From assembly GCA_947625755.1 (NCBI GenBank), contig CANQPJ010000011.1, positions 1 through 60,752 of the forward strand: a DNA stretch of 60,752 nt, given 5' to 3'. The notes below the pieces were generated by a model. That model did not search any database, was not told the origin of the DNA, and saw only the letters and a list, made by a program, of their open reading frames with translations. This DNA comes from an uncultured Lachnospiraceae bacterium. Lineage in GTDB: Bacteria > Bacillota > Clostridia > Lachnospirales > Lachnospiraceae. Both the position numbers and the translations under genes were made by a program. Position 1 is the first letter of the stretch. Each line of letters starts with the position of its first letter. This document shows positions 1 to 6,659 of the stretch, in pieces.

Positions 1-337
1 CAATCTCCAGCGAGAAGTAACGAAGTGGATTCGAGCTGGAGGTTGCTCGTAATTATATGTTAATGCGCGACAATCTCTAGCGAGAAGTAACGAAGTGGAT
101 TCGAGCTGGAGGTTGCTCGTAATTATATGTTAATGCGCGACAATCTCCAGCGAGAAGTAACGAAGTGGATTCGAGCTGGAGGTTGCTCGTAATTATATGT
201 TAATGCGCGACAATCTCTAGCGAGAAGTAACGAAGTGGATTCGAGCTGGAGGTTGCTCGTAATTATATGTTAATGCGCGACAATCACCAGCGAGAAGTAA
301 CGAAGTGGATTCGAGCTGGAGGTTGCTCGTAATTATA
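1..337. repeat. 70-bp tandem repeat, 4.8 copies, continues past the left edge
   Basis: Five head-to-tail copies start at 1, 71, 141, 211 and 281; the last breaks off after 57 bases. Copies are nearly identical. Each carries an 11-base inverted repeat, CAATCTCCAGC and GCTGGAGGTTG, 23 bases apart. Copies 2 and 4 read TCTAG instead of TCCAG. On the plus strand this only turns a C-G pair into a U-G wobble, so an RNA hairpin would survive; copy 5 (CACCAG) loses one pair. No open reading frame fits the repeat. Function unknown. Confidence 0.95.
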
Positions 338-338
338 G

Positions 339-379
339 GCTCTAAACTTTACCTCCCCCCCCCAAGTAAAGTTAAGAGC
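339..379. other. Inverted repeat with a nine-C loop
   Basis: GCTCTAAACTTTAC (339-352) pairs with GTAAAGTTAAGAGC (366-379) with one mismatch, around a loop containing nine consecutive C (355-363). It directly follows the broken last copy of the 70-bp repeat and is followed by T-rich sequence, so it could act as a plus-strand terminator. Role not established. Confidence 0.5.
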
Positions 380-511
380 TTATTTTCTATTATTGTATTA
401 TTTTTGTTTTTTTCACTATATAATTATCCAATTTACTTATTGAATTTCGTATGTCGGTTTGTAGCTTACCAAAATTTTATTTTCTCTCAAAAGAATCTGT
501 TTTTTTACTAA

Positions 512-540
512 TTGACTTATTAAAGGGGATTTGCTAATAT
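512..540 (+). promoter_or_regulatory. Promoter of the putative antitoxin RNA
   Basis: TTGACT (512-517), 17-bp spacer, TAATAT (535-540): a near-consensus vegetative promoter with no open reading frame behind it. It points at the convergent toxin gene, as expected for an antisense RNA with a strong promoter. Expected start near 547. Confidence 0.75.
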
Positions 541-546
541 AAAGAT

Positions 547-633
547 AGAAGAGGTGCTACCGATAGACGGTTAGTCCAAAAATTAGTTAAATTAAAAAAA
601 GTAACCTTTCCTTGGTCAGGCGGTTACTTTTTT
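547..633 (+). ncRNA. Putative type I antitoxin RNA, about 87 nt
   Basis: An RNA from the promoter at 512-540 would run to the hairpin at 594-633 and be about 87 nt long. It is antisense to the 3' end and terminator of the toxin mRNA. Its 5' part (551-577, from GAGGTGCTACC to GGTTAGTCC) is an imperfect inverted DNA copy of 843-875, which is the start of the toxin leader, so both RNAs would begin with a similar element. The convergent layout with a shared terminator recalls the pAD1 par locus (RNA I/RNA II). There, however, the repeats are direct in the DNA, so the pairing scheme may differ here. RNA existence is inferred. Confidence 0.6.
594..633. terminator. Bidirectional terminator shared by toxin and antitoxin RNAs
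   Basis: The A-run plus GTAACC (594-606) pairs with GGTTAC plus a T-run (622-633). An inner CCT/AGG pair lies in the loop. A-run and T-run make it usable in both directions. The toxin stop codon lies in the right arm (624-626). Confidence 0.85.
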
Positions 634-716
634 AGTGTCTTGATATATTCTATTAAAACTGTAACTATGATTGAAATAACCATAAAAACAATAGAAAGGA
701 TTTCAAAATCGTTCAT
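624..716 (-). CDS. Small holin-like type I toxin, 30 aa
   Basis: This short gene encodes MNDFEILSIVFMVISIIV, then TVLIEYIKTLKK. It has a short acidic start, one membrane-spanning segment (about residues 6-22) and a basic tail ending in KK, the pattern of Fst/TxpA/BsrG-like putative holin-like toxins of Firmicutes. A strong GGAGGG (726-731) lies 9 nt upstream of the ATG. The stop codon is built into the terminator stem, also typical of these loci. A long leader of about 160 nt and a convergent promoter for an antisense RNA complete the type I arrangement. Such peptides damage the membrane when the RNA antitoxin is lost. Assignment rests on motif pattern and layout, not on a database match. Confidence 0.8.
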   Translation of the reverse strand: MNDFEILSIVFMVISIIVTVLIEYIKTLKK

Positions 717-875
717 TAAGTAAAGCCCTCCTTTCCTAGATTTTCTTTTACAAGAATTTCTATGTAATCAGAGGGTTCAGGTCTACGCTCCGCTTCGGTC
801 GGCTCTTGCGTGGTCCACTGGACCACACGCCCCTCTGCCAGAGGACTAACCGCCTACCGTTTTCTGGTAGCACCC
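717..875 (-). other. Structured 5' leader of the toxin mRNA
   Basis: On the minus strand the leader begins with GGGTGCTACC at 875 and holds several stable hairpins, including GTGGTCC/GGACCAC around 811-828 and CCTCT/AGAGG pairs around 831-845. It is clearly more GC-rich than its surroundings. Long folded leaders that hide the ribosome site are common in type I toxin mRNAs. Translation control is inferred. Confidence 0.6.
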
Positions 876-881
876 GATATA

Positions 882-910
882 AGTTTACCAAATTTAACAA
901 TATAACGCAA
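882..910 (-). promoter_or_regulatory. Candidate promoter of the toxin mRNA
   Basis: On the minus strand TTGCGT (905-910), 17-bp spacer, TAAACT (882-887), with a G-rich start at 875. The match is weaker than the antitoxin promoter, as expected for the pair. Bases 911-1141 are AT-rich and show no gene. Confidence 0.55.
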
Positions 911-1141
911 TATTTTTTCACAAATTATTTATGTTATTCTATTATTTAATATGTGACATTTATTTCTTCCAACTCTACTCTTATGTTGTCATTCTTTATT
1001 TATTATCAATCCCATTCTTTCATAATAATGATTTACTGATTCATTTTTCTTTTCTATTGCTACTACTTTTCCGCTCTTGCGAATTGGGCTAACGCAAATA
1101 ATAAATTTATTCTGCAAATATACAGTTATACCGGTAGTTTC

Positions 1142-1678
1142 CTACCACTCATATTCTCGAATCTCACAATTTTTTATTCCAAAAGCTGCGAATTCTTCAT
1201 TTGTCATATCATAAAAATAGGACTGAATAATTCTGGAAATTCCATTATGTGCCACCAGCAAATATGTCTTGTCCGGCTCTTCTTTTATTTCATCTAACAG
1301 ATTATATACCCGAGCCGCCAACTGAAGCATCGTCTCCCCTCCGTCAAAAGAATTAACAAAATTCTCCTTTGCTTTTTTAAATTCCTTTCCATCTCTGGGA
1401 GTAGCCTCATATTTTCCAAAATTCTGTTCCTTTAAGCGAATTTCCTCTCTCATCGGAACTTTCGTCTCCTCCGATATATGCCGTGCTGTTTCCGCCGCAC
1501 GAGACAAAGGAGAATACAAAATTTCATCAATGCAGATTCCCTGCTTTTGAATCTCTTTGCCCAAAGCTATCGCCTGCTGATGTCCCAATGGAGTCAACGC
1601 AATATCCGTTGCCCCGCATATTTTATTTTCTACATTCCATATTGTCTGACCATGTCTGGTAAAATATAAATGTGCCAT
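1142..1678 (-). CDS. Histidine phosphatase family protein (phosphoglycerate mutase-like)
   Basis: 178 aa, the usual length for a small cytosolic branch-2 histidine phosphatase (GpmB/CobC/PhoE type). The N-terminal YFTRHGQT holds the RHG motif whose histidine becomes phosphorylated. PLSRAAETA carries the conserved Arg/Glu region, and VAHNG near residue 143 supplies the second catalytic histidine. Substrate cannot be told from sequence: phosphoglycerate, alpha-ribazole phosphate and other phosphoesters are all possible. It starts 14 nt after the YwlG-family gene and shares its direction, so the two are probably one transcript. No good ribosome site precedes the ATG, consistent with translational coupling. 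Confidence 0.85.
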   Translation of the reverse strand: MAHLYFTRHGQTIWNVENKICGATDIALTPLGHQQAIALGKEIQKQGICIDEILYSPLSRAAETARHISEETKVPMREEIRLKEQNFGKYEATPRDGKEFKKAKENFVNSFDGGETMLQLAARVYNLLDEIKEEPDKTYLLVAHNGISRIIQSYFYDMTNEEFAAFGIKNCEIREYEW

Positions 1679-1692
1679 AATCTTTACATATA

Positions 1693-2238
1693 TTATAATA
1701 ATTCTTCATCATAAACTGCTCTGCCGCCACCGATAAATTTCGGTCTCACTCTGGCAGCAAGAACATTTGCCTCTCCAATTTTGTTGTTCTGTAATCTAAC
1801 CGGTACAGCTACCTTCTTCAGATGCATCCCGATTAATGTTCCTCCAATATCAATCCCCGCATCTGCCTTTATCTCCTCCACCGCAACCGGATTCGAAAAA
1901 TTCCTGTAAGCGGTTGTTGCAAAAGAACCTCCCGCCTTTGGCTGCGGCACCACGTTGACAATATCTAAATAAGGAACTGCATCTTTTTCAACAATAATGG
2001 CACGGTTCAGGTGTTCACAACACTGTGCCGCCAAATAAATTCCCTTATCCTGCAAAACACTATAAATTCCTTCAAAAACTGCCTGCGCCACTTCGACATT
2101 GGAATTACTCCCAATCCTGTCTCCGCATACCTCACTCGAAGAACAGCCTGTCACCAGAATTTGTCCTTTTTCCAATCCTGCTTTTTCTACAATTTCCCTT
2201 GCAGTATTTTCTGCCTGTTTTTTAATTAATTGATACAT
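1693..2238 (-). CDS. YwlG/UPF0340 (TIGR01440) family protein
   Basis: 181 aa from the start chosen here, MYQLIKKQAENTAREIV, which has AGAAAGGAAAGAAA before it. A longer reading with seven more residues lacks a ribosome site. Features visible are the conserved segment LVTGCSSSEVCGDRIGSNSN, AAQCCEHLNRAI and DIGGTLIGMHLK. Members of this family are widespread in Firmicutes and annotated only as conserved proteins; no biochemical role is assigned. It is followed by the phosphatase after 14 nt. Confidence 0.8.
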   Translation of the reverse strand: MYQLIKKQAENTAREIVEKAGLEKGQILVTGCSSSEVCGDRIGSNSNVEVAQAVFEGIYSVLQDKGIYLAAQCCEHLNRAIIVEKDAVPYLDIVNVVPQPKAGGSFATTAYRNFSNPVAVEEIKADAGIDIGGTLIGMHLKKVAVPVRLQNNKIGEANVLAARVRPKFIGGGRAVYDEELL

Positions 2239-2344
2239 TTTCTTTCCTTTCTCAAACATTTCAGCAATTTTGATTCAATCGCGAAAGCAATATTTGTAGC
2301 GGAAAATTACTGACATCCATATTATATTTCTATGATAAACTTAC

Positions 2345-2872
2345 CTAAACATATTTTTTTACAAGCTGGATAACTTTTGCCTGTTGCAAAATCAACACAA
2401 CCACAACTCCAAGTACCAGACTTGTCACTCCCTGTATGGCATTACTTCCAATAGAAGCCGCAGCAGCAAGTCCGTAACCGAGAAAAATACTCTCATAAAG
2501 AAAATACCCCGCTATCATCAAAATTTCTGCTGCAATACCACTGAGTACATACCCGGCAATATGATAAACTTTCATTTTTATTACAGTTTTATATATTAAA
2601 AACGCGACAACTGCCATAAGAAATTTGACAATAAACGTACCCGGCGCATAACTCCCATATCCTCCAAGCAAATCAGCAAGGGCAGAACCGATTCCTGCTG
2701 CCAGTCCTCCATATACTCCACCAATCAGCCACGCGGAAAGTAAAACAACCGTATCACCAATATTCACATATCCATTGGTACCCACTGTAGGAACCTTAAT
2801 AATTGAGGTGGCAACGCAGGTAAGCGCCGCAAATAAAGCTGTAAGAACCAATCTTGTTATTTTTTTATTCAT
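2345..2872 (-). CDS. ECF transporter S component (vitamin-type substrate-binding membrane protein)
   Basis: 175 aa, about five or six hydrophobic segments, the size and pattern of S components of energy-coupling factor importers. The N-terminus (MNKKITRLVLTALFAALTCV) has the LxxxALxxAL pattern that contacts the EcfT scaffold. The start has GGGGAGG eight nt upstream; a start 15 codons earlier would not. The central segment GGVYGGLAAGIGSALADLLGG is typical of the family. Substrate is unknown: no recognised riboswitch lies in the leader and no EcfA/T genes are adjacent, so it probably uses shared modules encoded elsewhere. Confidence 0.75.
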   Translation of the reverse strand: MNKKITRLVLTALFAALTCVATSIIKVPTVGTNGYVNIGDTVVLLSAWLIGGVYGGLAAGIGSALADLLGGYGSYAPGTFIVKFLMAVVAFLIYKTVIKMKVYHIAGYVLSGIAAEILMIAGYFLYESIFLGYGLAAAASIGSNAIQGVTSLVLGVVVVLILQQAKVIQLVKKYV

Positions 2873-3002
2873 TGTATAATCCTCCCCGTATTTATAATGT
2901 ACTTCATACCATATCATTATATCAGCGGGTGGTATTACTTATATATTCAATTTATTATAATTTTACAAGACCAGATATGTGGGAAATATTTTAAAATCCT
3001 CT

Positions 3003-4496
3003 TTATTCCTCTTCTGCGTACAGCAATGCGCACCTGACAGCTCTCCTCCAGCCTTTCAGTCTGTTCTCTACCTCCAATTTGTCCATTTGAGGAACAAAGA
3101 CATGTTGAACCCTGTTATTTTTTATAATATCTTCTTTACTGCTCCAATAACCTACAGTCAAACCTGCCAAATATGCCGCGCCCAGTCCTGTGGTTTCAAT
3201 TACTGATGATCTTATAACCTCTGTTCCGGAAATATCTGCCTGAAACTGCATCAAAAGATTGTTACCACTGGCACCGCCATCCACTTTTATCTTATTAATG
3301 GAAACCCCTGCGTCTTGCTCCATTACCTTGAGAACATCATAAGTCTGATATGCCAGCGACTCCAACGTTGCCCGGACAAAATGTTCTCTGGTGCTGCCCC
3401 GGGTCAGTCCCACTACCATACCTCTGGCATTCTGTTTCCAGTAAGGTGCGCCCATTCCTGTAAATGCCGGTACTACATACACATCTCCAGTATCTTCTAC
3501 CTGCCGGGCAATCTCTTCGCTTTCCGGTGCTTTATTTACCAGCCGCATCTGGTCACGAAGCCATTGGATTGCTGCGCCTGCCACAAACACGCTTCCCTCT
3601 AAAGCATATTCCACCTGATTTGTAGATGCTGCGATTGTTGTAATCAGACCATTCTTTGATTGAACCGGATTTTTCCCTGTATTCATTAACAGAAAACAAC
3701 CTGTTCCATAAGTATTCTTCACATCACCTTTATCGAAACAGCACTGTCCAAATAACGCTGCCTGCTGGTCTCCTGCCACGCCGCTAATAGGAATCTTTGC
3801 TCCGACAATATCCGTCGTAGTATAACCGAACATCCCGCCGGATGCCATTACTTCTGGTAACATTAGTTTTGGAATATCCAGCATTTTAAGTAATTCCTCA
3901 TCCCATTTCAACTCATGTATATTATAAATCATGGTTCTGCTGGCATTGGTATAATCCGTAGCATGTATCTTACCGCCACTCAACTTCCACATAAGCCATG
4001 TGTCAATGGTGCCGAATAATAATTGTCCCTTCTCTGCTTTTTCTCTGGCGCCTTCCACATGATTTAATATCCATTGGATTTTTGTCCCGGAAAAATATGC
4101 ATCAGGTACCAGCCCTGTTTTATTTCTTATTGTTTCACCATAACCATCCTTTACCAGTTTATCAATTATTTCAGACGTCCGTCTGCACTGCCAGACAATA
4201 GCATTATAAACCGGCTTTCCGGTTTCTTTATCCCAGACCACCGTTGTTTCTCTCTGATTGGTAATTCCTATTGCCACAATGTCACTCCCATCGATTTGCG
4301 CCTGTTTCATAACTTCCTGCATTGTGCCAAGCTGCGTCATCCAGATTTCCTCCGGATTATGTTCTACCCATCCTGCCTTTGGAAATATTTGCATAAATTC
4401 CTTACTTGCCTGGCATACAATATTTCCATGTCTGTCAAATAAAATAGTTCTTGAACTGGTAGTTCCCTGATCTAACGCCATAATATATCTTCCCAT
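3003..4496 (-). CDS. glpK: Glycerol kinase
   Basis: 497 aa, the standard length. It phosphorylates glycerol to glycerol 3-phosphate with ATP in the cytosol. The N-terminal [18 protein letters not shown] is the FGGY-kinase phosphate-binding segment. [12 protein letters not shown], the FGGY signature region ([13 protein letters not shown]) and [18 protein letters not shown] near the C-terminus all match GlpK. The start MGRYIM was chosen because GGAGGATAAAA precedes it; seven upstream codons have no site. No glpF or glpD is adjacent. Confidence 0.93.
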   Translation of the reverse strand: MGRYIMALDQGTTSSRTILFDRHGNIVCQASKEFMQIFPKAGWVEHNPEEIWMTQLGTMQEVMKQAQIDGSDIVAIGITNQRETTVVWDKETGKPVYNAIVWQCRRTSEIIDKLVKDGYGETIRNKTGLVPDAYFSGTKIQWILNHVEGAREKAEKGQLLFGTIDTWLMWKLSGGKIHATDYTNASRTMIYNIHELKWDEELLKMLDIPKLMLPEVMASGGMFGYTTTDIVGAKIPISGVAGDQQAALFGQCCFDKGDVKNTYGTGCFLLMNTGKNPVQSKNGLITTIAASTNQVEYALEGSVFVAGAAIQWLRDQMRLVNKAPESEEIARQVEDTGDVYVVPAFTGMGAPYWKQNARGMVVGLTRGSTREHFVRATLESLAYQTYDVLKVMEQDAGVSINKIKVDGGASGNNLLMQFQADISGTEVIRSSVIETTGLGAAYLAGLTVGYWSSKEDIIKNNRVQHVFVPQMDKLEVENRLKGWRRAVRCALLYAEEE

Positions 4497-4590
4497 ATTT
4501 TTATCCTCCGTACACAAACTACTTTTAGTTTAATTGTTTTTATATGATTTATCAAGAAAATTACAAAGCAATTTTCCGCACATATAAAAT

Positions 4591-4620
4591 GCCGGAAGAT
4601 TTCACTGGAAACCTTCCGGC
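4591..4620 (-). terminator. Terminator after the SpoIIQ-like gene
   Basis: GCCGGAAG and CTTCCGGC arms with a partly paired inner region (TTTCC/GGAAA) and a short loop lie 15 nt after the stop codon, followed on the minus strand by ATTTTAT. Confidence 0.8.
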
Positions 4621-4634
4621 AGCTTTACTTTTAG

Positions 4635-5417
4635 TTAATCTTCGTAATCAATGAATGACAAAGGATCAACCGGTTCACCATCTTTTGCTATTGCAAAATA
4701 AATGTTGTCCCCTTCTTTTGTATAATATCTTGTAGGCTTATTTACATATGCTATTGTCTGACCTGCTTCAACAAAATCACCTGCTGCCACTTCAGGATTG
4801 ACAATCTGTCCGTATGTTGCAATATAACCGTCTCCAATCGCCTGATTAATGCAAACGCCCAGCTCATCATCTTCGCTGAGGGTAGTGATAACACCATCTG
4901 CTGCAGCCTTAATGGCTGTACCCTGCTTACTCTGAATTACCAGCCCCGGATTGCAGCGATACTCATCTAATGTTGAATAATATACTGTATTCTCCATATC
5001 GTATGGCATAAGAATGCTTCCCTGCACAGGCCATAATAACTGACTGTCTTTATTAAACTCTAACGCTTTAATCTGTGCCGCTGCTTCGGATGACAAACCA
5101 TACATATAATCATCGCCTGTTGCGTTTGATTCCGTATTGGCTTCCACTACGTTACTATTAGCACCAACAACTTCTGTCTCACCCGGCTGGCTGCCTTTAT
5201 ATTCACTGTCGTCTGCTACTCTGTCGCCCTCTGTTGTTGTCTCCTCAATTATCTTCTGTGCCACTTCAATATTTTTTTCATTCGCAGTCGTTACAGTGTT
5301 TTCTGCCTCTCTTAAATTTACATTATTGCCTCTCTGCCCTATAAAATATGTGCCTGTTGCTACGGCTGTTAATGCTATGACGCAGACAATCACTGCTGCA
5401 ATAAATTTTTTATCCAT
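4635..5417 (-). CDS. spoIIQ: SpoIIQ-like sporulation protein with a degenerate M23 peptidase domain
   Basis: 260 aa. An N-terminal membrane anchor (about residues 6-26) is followed by a Glu/Thr-rich linker and a C-terminal LytM/M23-type domain from about residue 125. The zinc-binding residues of active M23 enzymes are not seen: the first motif reads NPGLVIQ where HxxxD is expected, and the last reads IYFAIAK where HxH is expected. This suggests a structural role, like B. subtilis SpoIIQ, which pairs with SpoIIIAH across the two membranes around the forespore. The neighbour upstream is spoIID, the usual clostridial order. MDKKF was taken as start because GAGGTG lies six nt upstream. A forespore-type promoter precedes it. 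Confidence 0.8.
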   Translation of the reverse strand: MDKKFIAAVIVCVIALTAVATGTYFIGQRGNNVNLREAENTVTTANEKNIEVAQKIIEETTTEGDRVADDSEYKGSQPGETEVVGANSNVVEANTESNATGDDYMYGLSSEAAAQIKALEFNKDSQLLWPVQGSILMPYDMENTVYYSTLDEYRCNPGLVIQSKQGTAIKAAADGVITTLSEDDELGVCINQAIGDGYIATYGQIVNPEVAAGDFVEAGQTIAYVNKPTRYYTKEGDNIYFAIAKDGEPVDPLSFIDYED

Positions 5418-5434
5418 ACTCATCACCTCAATGA

Positions 5435-5464
5435 TAGTATGACCCATGTTTTACAGATTTATAC
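5435..5464 (-). promoter_or_regulatory. Candidate forespore (sigma-F/sigma-G) promoter of the SpoIIQ-like gene
   Basis: On the minus strand GTATA (5460-5464) is followed after 15 bp by GGTCATACTA (5435-5444), which fits the sigma-F -10 pattern GGnnAnAnTR in every position. Read as sigma-G, GTATA, 18 bp, CATACTA also fits. It sits just before the ribosome site, giving a very short 5' end. Known spoIIQ genes are forespore-expressed, so this agrees with the gene call. Confidence 0.6.
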
Positions 5465-5479
5465 ACTTTTATACATTTT

Positions 5480-6505
5480 TTAGTAATCGACAATCACACA
5501 ACGATAAAATCTCCGCAGAATATCTTTCCAATCCGACCCATTTTCCGCCAGGCTCCGGGCATATGAAAGACTCATGCCAAAACCATGTCCATATCCTTTT
5601 GTTGTGACTCTGATTCCCTGTTCATACTCTTCCACTTTCATACATGTAGACCTAAGTCCCAACGCTTTAGAAAACAAATCACCATTTATTTTTGTGTCAC
5701 CTATTTTCACCCATAACTGATAACCATTCTCATCAATATTAGAAAAATCCATCATACGGATTAGCTCCTGCACATCACTTTTACTGTCGTCAAACTTTTC
5801 CTTCTTGTCCTTATATATAACAATCCCATTTTTCCTTAACTTTTCAATAAAATTTTTCAATGAAAAATACTTTACACTTAAAAATTCATCTGCCTGCTCG
5901 TCACTTGGACATTTTATGCTTTTCAAATATCCATAATCACTTCCTAATAATTTTTCTCCCTCTCTTGTTTCTCCGTTACTAATTCTTTGAAACAGCGGAA
6001 GAACAATTTTTCCATTGTATTTTAAAACCTTTCCTTTTGTCTTCTCCAATACTTTATCAATACATTGCATTTTTTCTTCATATACCTTCGTTTTGCCTAA
6101 ACCTGTAAAATTGTAAAACATCCCCCAGCCGGAAGCTGCATTTTCTTTTTTATATTCTTCAAACCACATTTCCTGCAATTTTGTATAACTGTAAAAAGGC
6201 AGTCCCAACTCCTGTGCACTGATTTCCTCTTTATTTCCCATAGAATATAAAATATATGAACGAATGACGACAGCCTGTGCCTTTAACAGTTCTATCGGAC
6301 TATCTACATCTAATTGCGCCATTAACACACAGGGGATAAACTGTTCCACATCCATCGTTACCTGATATTTATCATTACTGATTACAACCTGTTTTCCTGT
6401 CTGATAATACTTTCTGCTTTCCCCATTCATTCCACTGGTAATAAATGTAATTGCCACAGTAAATATCATGCCAATAGCAATAACAATTACAATCTTTTTA
6501 AACAT
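5480..6505 (-). CDS. spoIID: Stage II sporulation protein D (peptidoglycan lytic transglycosylase)
   Basis: 341 aa with one N-terminal membrane segment (residues 4-24). SpoIID trims glycan strands during engulfment from the mother-cell membrane. The family core is visible: SPIELLKAQAVVIRSYILYS near residue 75 carries the conserved glutamate, and TKGKVLKYNGKIVLPLFQ matches the middle of the domain. YGHGFGMSLSYARSLAENG followed by WKDILRRFY is the C-terminal signature. The Shine-Dalgarno before the ATG is weak. It ends 62 nt before the SpoIIQ-like gene. No convincing sigma-E promoter was identified. Confidence 0.9.
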   Translation of the reverse strand: MFKKIVIVIAIGMIFTVAITFITSGMNGESRKYYQTGKQVVISNDKYQVTMDVEQFIPCVLMAQLDVDSPIELLKAQAVVIRSYILYSMGNKEEISAQELGLPFYSYTKLQEMWFEEYKKENAASGWGMFYNFTGLGKTKVYEEKMQCIDKVLEKTKGKVLKYNGKIVLPLFQRISNGETREGEKLLGSDYGYLKSIKCPSDEQADEFLSVKYFSLKNFIEKLRKNGIVIYKDKKEKFDDSKSDVQELIRMMDFSNIDENGYQLWVKIGDTKINGDLFSKALGLRSTCMKVEEYEQGIRVTTKGYGHGFGMSLSYARSLAENGSDWKDILRRFYRCVIVDY

Positions 6506-6580
6506 AGCAAATCTTTCGTACTTTCTTATCTGTAATATATGAACAGAAAAAATAAAAAATTCAGGCTTTTACGATAAAAA

Positions 6581-6624
6581 AACAATACTTCATATCAAAC
6601 AAATATCTGATACAAAGTATTGTT
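6581..6624 (-). terminator. Terminator after glycogen phosphorylase
   Basis: AACAATACTT (6581-6590) pairs with AAGTATTGTT (6615-6624), with further pairing inside (ATATC/GATAC region). On the minus strand the hairpin is followed by a run of seven T. Confidence 0.85.
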
Positions 6625-6659
6625 TCTATACGCTGTAATTATATCCGTTAAATGAAAAT

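Noticed and set aside
305-511. 68-codon plus-strand frame after the 70-bp repeat
   Set aside because: It starts inside a repeat copy, crosses the nine-C hairpin and lacks a ribosome site; AT-rich chance frame.
2873-3002. Riboswitch before the ECF S component
   Set aside because: Only a short ATACCA/TGGTAT inverted repeat is visible; no known vitamin riboswitch motif could be recognised.
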